Assembly (NCBI RefSeq): GCF_001042715.1
Contig: NZ_CP009687.1
Location: 1,479,418 to 1,543,417 of the forward strand
Source: Clostridium aceticum
Lineage (GTDB): Bacteria > Bacillota > Clostridia > Peptostreptococcales > Natronincolaceae
Direction: 5' to 3'
DNA length: 64,000 bases
The position numbers and the translations under genes were made by a program. Every line of letters starts with the position of its first letter. The stretch's first letter is position 1. Positions 1 through 8,700 of this stretch are shown one piece after another. The notes under the pieces are model-generated. The model was given only the letters and a program-made list of their open reading frames with translations. It searched no databases and had not been told where the DNA came from.

Positions 1-145
1 GGAAAGATTGTTGGAGCTGGTTTGGGGGTATGAATTTGAAGGCAACACCAGAACGGTAGATATGCATATACAGCGACTTAGAAATAAGTTGGGTACAGAT
101 AAGATCAAAACCATTTACAAAGTTGGTTATCGGATGGAGGATTAG
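1..145 (+). CDS. Response regulator, OmpR/PhoB family, C-terminal end (partial)
   Basis: An open frame enters from the left edge (frame of base 2) and stops at TAG 143-145. Its 47 readable residues match the C-terminal winged-helix DNA-binding domain of OmpR-type regulators: an RTVDMHIQRLRNKLG recognition-helix segment followed by the wing strand IKTIYKVGYRME. The receiver domain lies outside the window. The histidine kinase starts 3 bases after the stop, so the two form a two-component operon. The family call is firm; the regulated target cannot be told. Confidence 0.9.
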   Translation, partial: ERLLELVWGYEFEGNTRTVDMHIQRLRNKLGTDKIKTIYKVGYRMED

Positions 146-148
146 AAG

Positions 149-1591
149 ATGAAATTTAGTTGGAAAATTTTCCTCCTCTGTATGGGGATTTATGTAGCTT
201 CTTTAACGGTAACCGGCATGGTGGTTACAGAAAATACATACAGAAGCTTATTAAAAAAAGAAGTTGAACGAAGTTTAGAAGAAGAAAGCAATCTCCATTC
301 TACATTGGCTTTATATCTACTAAATAATCAAAGAATTGCTTTAGAAAAAATTGAATTAAAAAATTATAGCAAGAGTATGGTTGATATGATTAAGACAGAT
401 AGAAATTATCTAGAAATCTTTGACGAAAAATTGAGTCTTTTGGCTACAAATGCTCCAAGAGCTTGGTTTTTTTCTCGTGAGGAGCTAGATATAGCTTTAA
501 AGGGTCAGAAAAACTTTGTTTTAAGAAGGGATGAGGAAGGACTTTATTTGTTTGTTTCAAATGTTTTAGAAATTGATGATGAAAAAATTGTCTTATCTCT
601 TATAAAAGATATTACTTATTTAGATCATCATAGAAGAGAACAGTATTTGCTTTTTATAAGAACGGGATTAATAGGCTTAGCTTTTGTGGCATTGATTACA
701 TGGGCTTTAAGTACATTTCTTCTAAAGCCTTTTAGAGAATTAAATTCCACCGCTAAAAATATTGCATCAGGAAACTATCATGTGAGGGCAAAGGTTAATA
801 GAAAAGATGAGGTAGGGCTTTTGGCAGAACAGCTTAATATTATGGCAGATAAGATTGAACAGAAAATGAATCAACTAAAGGCGGAAGGACAGCGGCAGCA
901 GCGTTTTATCGATAATCTTACCCATGAACTTCGAACCCCTCTTACATCTATCATTGGTTATGCTGAGTATTTACTAAAGGCAAAGTACAATCCAGAGGTC
1001 TTCAAAAAGAGTCTAACCTATATTTATTCAGAAGGAAATCGAATGTCAAAAGTAGCTAAAACTTTAATGGATATGATTTTGATCCGTGAAAATCCCTTGC
1101 AACTGAATAAAGAAAAACTTAAGCCATTGTTGGTGCAAATACAACGTATTATGGAAGTAAAGGCAGAAAAAGAAGGGGTACTACTAGAAATCAAAGGAGA
1201 AGAAGCAGAAGTTCTGCTGGATAAGGACTTATTTAAGATAGTTATCACCAATCTAGTAGATAATGCGATAAATGCCAGTGCCCCAGGACAAAAGGTAACA
1301 ATTGGTGTAGAGAAGGTATCGGGGGAAATACGTGTTTTTGTGGCAGATGAAGGAAAAGGTATGGAGGAGTGGGAAACAAAGAAGGTAATAGAACCATTTT
1401 ATCGTGTAGATAAAGCAAGGTCTAGAAAAGAAGGGGGTGTAGGCTTAGGTTTAGCTATTTGCTATCAAATCATTGAGGAGCATGGTGCTGGACTGGATAT
1501 AGAAAGTACTGTGGGCATAGGAACAAAAATAAAAATTATTTTTCCTGATAAATGTTACAAAAATTTTACAAATCAGAGTCAAGTTGGATAA
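149..1591 (+). CDS. Two-component sensor histidine kinase (HAMP-HisKA-HATPase)
   Basis: 480-residue membrane histidine kinase, cognate to the response regulator whose stop codon is 3 bases upstream. Visible order: N-terminal membrane helix (about 7-27), an extracytoplasmic sensor region of roughly 140 residues with no domain I recognise, a second helix (about 168-190), HAMP linker, HisKA H-box with LTHELRTPLTS (phospho-acceptor His259), then HATPase_c with N-box (NLVDNAINAS), DEGKGM and GVGLGLAI boxes. All catalytic boxes look intact, so it should autophosphorylate and pass phosphate to the regulator. The ligand is unknown. The acidic lipoprotein 50 bases downstream may be co-transcribed and could be a target or an accessory to sensing (inference). 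Confidence 0.93.
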   Translation: MKFSWKIFLLCMGIYVASLTVTGMVVTENTYRSLLKKEVERSLEEESNLHSTLALYLLNNQRIALEKIELKNYSKSMVDMIKTDRNYLEIFDEKLSLLATNAPRAWFFSREELDIALKGQKNFVLRRDEEGLYLFVSNVLEIDDEKIVLSLIKDITYLDHHRREQYLLFIRTGLIGLAFVALITWALSTFLLKPFRELNSTAKNIASGNYHVRAKVNRKDEVGLLAEQLNIMADKIEQKMNQLKAEGQRQQRFIDNLTHELRTPLTSIIGYAEYLLKAKYNPEVFKKSLTYIYSEGNRMSKVAKTLMDMILIRENPLQLNKEKLKPLLVQIQRIMEVKAEKEGVLLEIKGEEAEVLLDKDLFKIVITNLVDNAINASAPGQKVTIGVEKVSGEIRVFVADEGKGMEEWETKKVIEPFYRVDKARSRKEGGVGLGLAICYQIIEEHGAGLDIESTVGIGTKIKIIFPDKCYKNFTNQSQVG

Positions 1592-1645
1592 AACTCCCTG
1601 CTATAATAACTCTTGTAGAATAAAAAGAGAGGGAGGATGTTATAC

Positions 1646-1900
1646 ATGAAAAAAATATTAGCAATCTTATTAGCTCTTATGCTTGGACTAACTATGTTAG
1701 TTGGTTGTACTAAAAGTGAGGAGCCAGCAGATCAAAATGAGCCAGCTGTAGAGGAAGAAGTTGAATTAGAGGAAGAAGTAGATGCTGAAGTAGATGCAGA
1801 AGATGCAGAAGCTGAAGAAGATGCAGAAGCTGAAGAAACAGATGTAGAAGAAGTTGAAGAAACAGATGTAGAAACAGACGAAGAAGCTGAAGAAAACTAA
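1646..1900 (+). CDS. Small, extremely acidic lipoprotein
   Basis: 84-residue predicted lipoprotein. A classical signal peptide (MKKILAILLALMLGLTMLVGC) ends in lipobox LVGC with Cys21; the mature part is about 60 residues made almost only of Glu, Asp, Ala and Val in imperfect repeats (EEVDAEVDAEDAEAEEDAE-like). An earlier in-frame ATG at 1637 touches the ribosome site GGGAGG (1631-1636), so the start at 1646 with a 9-base spacer is preferred. No enzyme motif is present. A membrane-tethered polyanion could bind cations or act in the cell wall, but this is speculation. A terminator follows directly. Low-complexity sequence makes homology searches unreliable here. Confidence 0.75.
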   Translation: MKKILAILLALMLGLTMLVGCTKSEEPADQNEPAVEEEVELEEEVDAEVDAEDAEAEEDAEAEETDVEEVEETDVETDEEAEEN

Positions 1901-1924
1901 TAAGATCAATTAAGATCAATGAAG

Positions 1925-1960
1925 AAGAGATCTCTTTTAAAAGAGGTCTCTTTTCTTTAT
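1925..1960 (+). terminator. Intrinsic terminator after the two-component/acidic lipoprotein genes
   Basis: The arms 1925-1938 and 1939-1952 are reverse complements except for one G-U pair, followed by TTTTCTTTATT. It ends the operon that starts with the response regulator. Confidence 0.85.
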
Positions 1961-2009
1961 TCCTTAAAAAATGTATAATAAGGGAGAAACCAGTGGAAGG
2001 AAGGGTAGA

Positions 2010-3788
2010 ATGAAAAGAATCGTTTTTGTGCTTTTTTTTATCTTTATTTTAGTAGGTTGTACACAACAGGAAATCAAAGAAGGACAAGTTTATGTCATGA
2101 AGGATAATAACCACCCTGAAGAACAGCTGGGTGATATGGTAAATATTGAGGGAAGAATTCCTTTTCAAAAGTATGTTAACGAAAGTTTGATAGATCAATA
2201 TGACTCAGGTCGAATACTATTAACTATTTCTCCAAATGGAAAAGAAATTTATTTTATGGAGAGAGTTGAAACAGATAACTTATTACAGGTAATTAAAGGA
2301 GAGACAAGAGAAGAAGTTATCATTGTTAAGGAAGATATAAACAGTAAGGAACAGCAGGTAATCGTAGAAAACATTCCTTTTATTTCTAAGATAGTGTGGA
2401 ACAGTGAGGGGAGTATGGTGGCTTTTGGTGGCGGAGGTAGGTTAACGATTTATGATGTGAAGAACAACTCTGTTGTTGTGGAAGAAAAACTGGCACAAGA
2501 TAAAATTACCAATTTTTTTTGGTCCCCTACCGATGAAAATAAACTCTATTCCGAACAGCTTGATTTAGCCAACGCTAGCATTTATTACTTAGACTCCCAA
2601 AAAAAAGTGGAGGCTTATGAAACAAGGGAAGAGACCTACTATAAGGGAAAGCTAGACAGTAATTATTACTATGGAACAAAGTGGGATTTGGCTAATGATG
2701 ATACAAAAACAGTAATCTTAGATAAGCAGGGAAAAATAATTAAAATCTTGACTTCAGGAAGATTTAGAGATGCATACCAAAAATCTCTGGTGGTAGTTGG
2801 TGAAAGAGGGTTTGGGTTATATTATATGCCAGACATCAATGCTTCTGATAGGATAATAACTTTGACAAAAGAATATATTTATGATGTTAAATTTATAGAT
2901 GATGGAAAGATTGCTTATACCACTAAAGCAGAAGATATAGAAACTAACTTATTTTATTTACACATCGTTAGTAATACAGGGAGTGAGTTGAAAAAGCTAA
3001 AGGTACATGGTGGTAGTATTGCTGTGTTGCCAGATGGAAAGTCAGGTTTTATTAGTGGACCAAAATGGCAGAGGGTAGACTTTGTGGAAAATAAGTTCGT
3101 TGAGGACTTAGACTTTATAGAAGAGGAAGAAATAGGTGAACTTCAACAGATTTACACAACCATTAGAGGAGCTATGACTACATTTTATAACCTAGAGTTA
3201 AAGGGAGAAGGAAGCAGGATCAACTTACAAAAGTACTTTAAAAACACCAGCCTACCGGAACAATGGGCTTATTTCGACATGGAAAAGATACTTCAAGAAA
3301 GAGATGCTAAATCGCAGATTTCAGACTTTGTCATGGAGATTCATCTAAAGAGCTATGACATCGGTACTAATAATGCATCTGTTACAATCGGGGTAAATAC
3401 AAGAAATCCTTATGGTCGAGGGGTTGTAATGGATTACGCTATGGAATTAATAAAGTACCAGGGCAACTGGTATGTGACAGGTTTTAGTACTTTTCCTTAC
3501 TCCCCAGAAAGAGAAGAAGTAGAAGAGATCCTACAGGAAGTGGTAGAGAAAATCCAGATGGGAAAACTTTTTTCAGGAGAGTTGGCGAATAAAGCGATAA
3601 CAATTGGACAAATTCAATTTTGGCTAAGTGGTATGGCTCATTTAGCTCCAAACGTAGAAAGTGCCAACTCTGTAAAGGTGTTTTTGCAGGTAGAGGGAGA
3701 AGACATTTATAAATTGGTACTGGAGAAGATAAATCATAATAGTTGGAAACCTATTAAACTTACGCAAGAAAATTTAAGTTCCCTTTAA
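2010..3788 (+). CDS. Large lipoprotein with propeller-like N-terminal region, function unknown
   Basis: 592-residue predicted lipoprotein. Signal peptide MKRIVFVLFFIFILVGC with lipobox LVGC (Cys17). The first roughly 350 residues contain repeated strand-rich blocks of the TolB/WD-like propeller kind (for example TISPNGKEIYFME, VWNSEGSMVAFGG, FFWSPTDENKLYSE). The C-terminal third resembles an NTF2/DUF4878-like module by its pattern (NVYVTGF-type strand, KYQGNWYVTGFST). An upstream in-frame ATG at 1971 lies inside a TATAAT-like stretch and lacks a ribosome site; GGAAGG at 1995-2000 sits ahead of 2010. It lies between two terminators, so it is probably transcribed alone. I do not recognise a named family. 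Confidence 0.8.
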   Translation: MKRIVFVLFFIFILVGCTQQEIKEGQVYVMKDNNHPEEQLGDMVNIEGRIPFQKYVNESLIDQYDSGRILLTISPNGKEIYFMERVETDNLLQVIKGETREEVIIVKEDINSKEQQVIVENIPFISKIVWNSEGSMVAFGGGGRLTIYDVKNNSVVVEEKLAQDKITNFFWSPTDENKLYSEQLDLANASIYYLDSQKKVEAYETREETYYKGKLDSNYYYGTKWDLANDDTKTVILDKQGKIIKILTSGRFRDAYQKSLVVVGERGFGLYYMPDINASDRIITLTKEYIYDVKFIDDGKIAYTTKAEDIETNLFYLHIVSNTGSELKKLKVHGGSIAVLPDGKSGFISGPKWQRVDFVENKFVEDLDFIEEEEIGELQQIYTTIRGAMTTFYNLELKGEGSRINLQKYFKNTSLPEQWAYFDMEKILQERDAKSQISDFVMEIHLKSYDIGTNNASVTIGVNTRNPYGRGVVMDYAMELIKYQGNWYVTGFSTFPYSPEREEVEEILQEVVEKIQMGKLFSGELANKAITIGQIQFWLSGMAHLAPNVESANSVKVFLQVEGEDIYKLVLEKINHNSWKPIKLTQENLSSL

Positions 3789-3819
3789 AACTAGCAATAC
3801 AAATAGGGCGTATTTTTCT

Positions 3820-3856
3820 AACTACCTTTTGCAAAAAGAAGAGGTAGTTTTTTTAT
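3820..3856 (+). terminator. Intrinsic terminator
   Basis: AACTACCT (3820-3827) pairs with AGGTAGTT (3842-3849) and is followed by a run of seven T. It separates the lipoprotein from gltB. Confidence 0.85.
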
Positions 3857-3894
3857 TGCTTTAAGCAAGGTCTATTAAAGATGAAGGTTTTGTT

Positions 3895-3922
3895 TTGACG
3901 GTTTTAAATTATTATTTATAAT
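3895..3922 (+). promoter_or_regulatory. gltBD promoter (sigma-A type)
   Basis: TTGACG (3895-3900), 16-base spacer, TATAAT (3917-3922). This predicts a transcript start near 3929 and a leader of about 200 bases before gltB. Confidence 0.7.
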
Positions 3923-4005
3923 GTTCTGAAAAAAAAACAAGATTTTTTGATTTTGTTTTATGAAAATTTAAAATTTTGTGGTAATATATAAAGAATAAAA
4001 ACTAA

Positions 4006-4019
4006 GTTCTTATAAGAAC
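4006..4019. promoter_or_regulatory. Perfect palindrome GTTCTTATAAGAAC in the gltB leader
   Basis: A 14-base perfect dyad lies about 115 bases before the gltB start and about 80 bases after the predicted transcript start. It could be an operator for a dimeric regulator or a short RNA hairpin. The rest of the 3857-4131 gap is AT-rich; I found no terminator-antiterminator pair in it. Confidence 0.45.
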
Positions 4020-4131
4020 CATACAAAAAAATAAAGCAGATAATGTATTGAGAGATATAAATCTGGAATTTTGCAGATGCACAAGCTATGGTGAATATGA
4101 ACTGTAAAATTAAATAAAGGGGGAAAGAAAA

Positions 4132-7100
4132 ATGACGAACAATATTGGGTATCCTTCAAAACAAGGACTTTACGATCCCCAGTTTGAAAAAGACAGCTGT
4201 GGAGTTGGCTTTGTTGCCAGTATTAAGGGTGAAAAAACCCACGACATTGTAAAAAAAGGTCTTAAGGTTCTTGTGAACTTAACGCATAGAGGTGCTGTAG
4301 GTTCAGATCCTAAAACAGGTGATGGTGCAGGAATTCTCACACAGATTCCAGATGAATTTTTTAGAATATACTGTGATAATTTAGGTATTAGTCTTCCTAG
4401 CTCTACAGAGTATGGTATTGGGATGATATTTTTACCGAAGGAGCCAGCCCTACGCCTTCGATGTGAAGGAATTGTAGAACGTGTTGTGGAGGAAGAGGGG
4501 CAAAAGGTACTGGGCTGGAGGGATGTTCCAACAGACAATAGGAGTATTGGAGAAACAGCAAAGGGAACAGAACCAACTATTCGGCAGGTGTTTGTAGAAA
4601 AAGCATCAGCCATAGATCAAGAGGCTTTTGAAAGACGACTTTATATTATCCGTAAGAAAGCGGAAAATGAAGTGAAAAGATTGATTGAAAGAAATTCAGA
4701 ATATTTTTACATTTGCAGCATGTCTAGCAAAACCATTGTTTACAAAGGACTTTTACTAGCAGATCAGATTAATCAATACTATGTAGATTTAAACGATATT
4801 AACTTCAAAAGTGCTATTGCACTAGTACATCAAAGGTATAGTACCAACACATTTCCTACATGGGATTTAGCCCATCCTTTTAGATACATTGCTCATAATG
4901 GAGAGATTAATACCATTAGAGGAAATAGAAACTGGATGAATGCTAGGGAAGGTGTATTAAAATCGGAAGTATTTGGAAAAGAAATTAATAAGCTATTCCC
5001 TATAATCGGAGCAAATGCCAGTGACTCAGCATCCTTTGATAATGTTCTTGAACTTCTTGTTGCAGACGGCAGAAGTTTAGCCCATTCATTAATGATGTTA
5101 ATTCCTCAGACATGGAGAGATAATGATGTCATGGCACCCTATAAAAGGGCTTTTTATGAATATCATGCTTCTTTTATGGAACCGTGGGATGGACCTGCTG
5201 CAGTAGCTTGTACAGATGGAGAGCAGGTGTGTACAGTTTTAGATAGAAATGGTTTAAGACCTGCACGATATGTGATTACCAAAAATGGTCTTGTAGTTTT
5301 AGCTTCAGAAGCAGGAGCATTAGAACTTGACGCTAAAGAAATCGAGTCTAAGGGAAAATTAAAACCAGGAAAAATATTTTTGGTGGATACGAAAGAAGGT
5401 AGAATTATACCGGACCATGAGTTGAAGAAAAAAATCTGCACAGAAAAGCCTTACGAAGAGATGATTGAAAGTTGCAGAATGACTTTGGATCAATTGGAAA
5501 GCAACGTTGAAAAATCAGAAGTCGAAGTGGAGAGCTTGGTAGAAAAGCAGCAGGCCTTTGGCTATACACTAGAGGATTTAAAGTTGATTTTAGGAACAAT
5601 GGCTAGTATCGGTAAAGAACCTATAGGTTCTATGGGAAATGATACTCCACTGGCAGTCTTATCCAATCGACCACAACTTTTGTTTACCTACTTTAAACAA
5701 TTGTTTGCTCAGGTAACCAATCCTCCTATAGATTGTATAAGAGAAGAAATGGTAATGTCCCTTACAAACTTTATTGGAACACAGGAAAATATACTAAACA
5801 AAAATCTTCCCAACCAAGCCTTTATAAAAATCAAAACACCAATACTAACGAATTTAGAAATGGCAAAAATAAAAGGATTGCGGAACAAAGATTTCAAGAC
5901 AACGACAATTCCAATTACCTTTAAATATGACACTGGTATAGAAGGTTTTAAAGCTGCTTTACAACAAGTTTGCGAAAGAGCCTCCAAAAGGATCGAGGAA
6001 GGGTACAATATCGTTGTTTTAAGCGATAGAAATGTGGGATCTTACGATGCAGCGATACCGAGTTTGTTGGCAGTTTCAGCCCTGCAGCATCACCTTATTC
6101 AAGAAAAAACCAGAACAAAAATTTCTATTATCGTGGAAACAGCAGAAGCAAGAGAAACTATGCACATGGCACTATTGATTGGTTATGGGGCTACAGCAAT
6201 CAACCCATATCTTGCTTTTGAGTCTATAGATTCTATGATTAAAAAAGGCGATATAAAGGATATAGACTTCGGAAAAGCTGAGAAAAATTATGTAAAAGCA
6301 TTATCAGAAGGTTTATTGAAAATTCTTTCTAGAATGGGAATTTCAACGCTGCAAAGTTATCACGGGGCTCAAATATTTGAAGCCATCGGGTTATCTAGTG
6401 AATTTATCAATGACTATTTTGAAGGAACACCCTCTAGGGTAGAAGGGGTAGGCATTGAAACCATTGGAGAAGAGGTATTAATACGTCACAGAAATGCCTT
6501 CAATAAAATAAGAAAGCCAATCGCAGAACTTGATGCAGGTGGAATCTATTCTTGGAGAAAAGATGGAGAGTATCACTTGTTTAATCCAGAAACGATTTAC
6601 AAACTACAGGTTGCCACAAGAAGTAATGACTATGGTATTTATAAGGAGTATGCAGAAGTTATTAATGATCAAAATCAGCATCTTTGCACTATTAGAGGAT
6701 TACTGAAGTTTAAAGAGAATAATCCGATACCTATCAATGAGGTAGAGCCAATTAGTGAAATCGTAAAAAGATTTTGTACGGGTGCCATGTCTTTCGGATC
6801 TATTAGTAAAGAGGCCCATGAAACCATAGCTATTGCAATGAATAGATTAGGGGCTAGAAGTAACTCTGGAGAAGGTGGAGAAGATGCTGAAAGATACAAA
6901 ATTGAAGAAAATGGAGATTTGAGAAGGAGTGCTATAAAGCAAGTAGCTTCTGCTCGCTTTGGGGTAACTGCAGAGTATCTTGTGAATGCTGATGAAATTC
7001 AAATTAAAATGGCACAAGGGGCAAAACCAGGAGAAGGTGGACAACTGCCTGGAAGTAAGGTTGATAAGGCGATTGCTAGAACAAGAAATTCTACTCCGGG

Positions 7101-8697
7101 GATTGATTTGATTTCACCACCACCACATCACGATATTTATTCTATTGAGGATTTATCTCAACTGATTTTTGATTTAAAAAGCGTAAATGCCTCTGCAAAA
7201 ATTAGTGTTAAGCTAGTATCTGAAGTTGGTGTAGGTACAGTAGCTGCTGGTGTTGCAAAGGCTCATGCAGATGTTATCCTCATAAGTGGACATGACGGAG
7301 GAACTGGAGCATCGCCGGTTTCATCAATAAAACATGTAGGAACACCTTGGGAACTAGGAGTGGCAGAAGCCCAACAAGTATTGCTTTTAAATAATCTAAG
7401 AAGTAGAGTGAGACTTCAAACAGATGGACAATTGAAAACCGGAAGAGATGTGGCTATCGCTGCCCTATTGGGTGCAGAAGAATTTGGTTTTGCTACCACG
7501 GCTCTAGTAGTTTTAGGCTGCACCATGCTGAGAAATTGTCATGAAAATACCTGTGAGATGGGTATAGCTACCCAAGACCCAGAAATCAGAAGGAACTTTA
7601 GAGGAAAGCCAGAGTATATCATTAACTTCTTCACCTTTATTGCTCAAGAGGTAAGAGAAATCATGGCACAGCTTGGTTTCAGAACTATGAATGAAATGAT
7701 AGGTCGTGTAGATCTTTTGGAGCCTAATAAAAATTTAAGGCATTGGAAAGCAAATAAAGTAGATCTGTCATCAATTCTTTATAAGCCAGATATGCCAAAG
7801 CGAATTAAACCCTACTGTGTAAAATCTCAGGATCACGGTTTAGATAAACTGATGGATTACAAGTTACTTCAAGTAGCACAATATGCTATTGACAGTAAGG
7901 CAAAAGTACGGGCAAGTTTTGAAATAAAAAATGTAGATCGTTCTGTCGGTGCTATGTTAAGTGGTAAGATTGCTAAAAAGTATGGGGAAGAGGGGTTGCC
8001 AGAGGATACAATTGTTTTTGAGCTTACTGGTTCAGCAGGTCAAAGCTTTGGTGCTTTCTGTGCTAATGGTTTAACTTTAATTCTTGAAGGAGAAGCAAAT
8101 GACTATGTTGGTAAAGGGTTATCAGGAGGGAAGCTGGTTATCAAAACTCCTCGAACAGCTTCCTATAAACAAGATGAGAATGTAATTGCAGGAAACACTA
8201 TTCTTTATGGGGCTACCAGCGGAAAAGTATTTATCAATGGGATTGTAGGACAAAGATTTGCTGTTAGGAATAGTGGTGCCTTAGCTGTTGTTGAAGGGGT
8301 AGGAGATCATTGCTGTGAATATATGACTGGTGGTATGGTAGTAGTGTTAGGAAAAACCGGAAGAAACTTTGCGGCAGGTATGAGTGGCGGTGTAGCCTAT
8401 GTACTTGATGTAGATGGAGACTTTGAAGGAAAATGTAATAAGAGTATGGTCACGGTGGAAGATGTAAAGGAAATAGAGGAGTTAGCAGTAATTCATAGTA
8501 TGATTCAAGAACATTATCAGCTTACGAATAGTGAAAAGGCAGGTCATATTCTTGCAGATTGGGATGGATATAGTAGTAAGTTAAAGAAAATCATATCTCC
8601 CGCTTATAAATCCGTGCTTGAGAAAATGAAGCAGCAGAGGGTAGGAAAATTATTAGACACTGCACTAATGGAAGTTTGTAGCAGTAAGGAGGCATAG
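4132..8697 (+). CDS. gltB: Glutamate synthase (NADPH), large subunit
   Basis: 1521-residue alpha subunit of bacterial GOGAT; it transfers the amide nitrogen of glutamine to 2-oxoglutarate. The N-terminal Ntn-type amidotransferase domain has its nucleophile at Cys23 in DSCGVGF, so 22 residues must be removed, as is normal for this family. Then come the central domain, the FMN-binding barrel (GAMSFGSIS, RSNSGEGGED, ISGHDGGTGAS) and the C-terminal beta-helix (GGMVVVLGKTGRNFAAGMSGG). The 3Fe-4S ligands are visible as C1130-x5-C1136-x4-C1141. A GGGGGAAAG ribosome site precedes ATG. gltD follows after 3 bases. With nitrogenase in the same window, this is the assimilation step for fixed ammonium. 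Confidence 0.98.
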   Translation: MTNNIGYPSKQGLYDPQFEKDSCGVGFVASIKGEKTHDIVKKGLKVLVNLTHRGAVGSDPKTGDGAGILTQIPDEFFRIYCDNLGISLPSSTEYGIGMIFLPKEPALRLRCEGIVERVVEEEGQKVLGWRDVPTDNRSIGETAKGTEPTIRQVFVEKASAIDQEAFERRLYIIRKKAENEVKRLIERNSEYFYICSMSSKTIVYKGLLLADQINQYYVDLNDINFKSAIALVHQRYSTNTFPTWDLAHPFRYIAHNGEINTIRGNRNWMNAREGVLKSEVFGKEINKLFPIIGANASDSASFDNVLELLVADGRSLAHSLMMLIPQTWRDNDVMAPYKRAFYEYHASFMEPWDGPAAVACTDGEQVCTVLDRNGLRPARYVITKNGLVVLASEAGALELDAKEIESKGKLKPGKIFLVDTKEGRIIPDHELKKKICTEKPYEEMIESCRMTLDQLESNVEKSEVEVESLVEKQQAFGYTLEDLKLILGTMASIGKEPIGSMGNDTPLAVLSNRPQLLFTYFKQLFAQVTNPPIDCIREEMVMSLTNFIGTQENILNKNLPNQAFIKIKTPILTNLEMAKIKGLRNKDFKTTTIPITFKYDTGIEGFKAALQQVCERASKRIEEGYNIVVLSDRNVGSYDAAIPSLLAVSALQHHLIQEKTRTKISIIVETAEARETMHMALLIGYGATAINPYLAFESIDSMIKKGDIKDIDFGKAEKNYVKALSEGLLKILSRMGISTLQSYHGAQIFEAIGLSSEFINDYFEGTPSRVEGVGIETIGEEVLIRHRNAFNKIRKPIAELDAGGIYSWRKDGEYHLFNPETIYKLQVATRSNDYGIYKEYAEVINDQNQHLCTIRGLLKFKENNPIPINEVEPISEIVKRFCTGAMSFGSISKEAHETIAIAMNRLGARSNSGEGGEDAERYKIEENGDLRRSAIKQVASARFGVTAEYLVNADEIQIKMAQGAKPGEGGQLPGSKVDKAIARTRNSTPGIDLISPPPHHDIYSIEDLSQLIFDLKSVNASAKISVKLVSEVGVGTVAAGVAKAHADVILISGHDGGTGASPVSSIKHVGTPWELGVAEAQQVLLLNNLRSRVRLQTDGQLKTGRDVAIAALLGAEEFGFATTALVVLGCTMLRNCHENTCEMGIATQDPEIRRNFRGKPEYIINFFTFIAQEVREIMAQLGFRTMNEMIGRVDLLEPNKNLRHWKANKVDLSSILYKPDMPKRIKPYCVKSQDHGLDKLMDYKLLQVAQYAIDSKAKVRASFEIKNVDRSVGAMLSGKIAKKYGEEGLPEDTIVFELTGSAGQSFGAFCANGLTLILEGEANDYVGKGLSGGKLVIKTPRTASYKQDENVIAGNTILYGATSGKVFINGIVGQRFAVRNSGALAVVEGVGDHCCEYMTGGMVVVLGKTGRNFAAGMSGGVAYVLDVDGDFEGKCNKSMVTVEDVKEIEELAVIHSMIQEHYQLTNSEKAGHILADWDGYSSKLKKIISPAYKSVLEKMKQQRVGKLLDTALMEVCSSKEA

Positions 8698-8700
8698 GTT

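Noticed and set aside
1710-1919. Leu-rich antisense frame opposite the acidic lipoprotein
   Set aside because: It is the complement of Glu/Asp codons in the real gene.
1971-2009. Earlier start for the large lipoprotein
   Set aside because: The ATG lies in a TATAAT-like sequence, lacks a ribosome site, and would bury the signal peptide.
4006-4131. ANTAR-like hexaloops in the gltB leader
   Set aside because: Several A..G loops exist (AATGTA, ATTGAG, ATGGTG) but none has a pairing stem, and no terminator follows.
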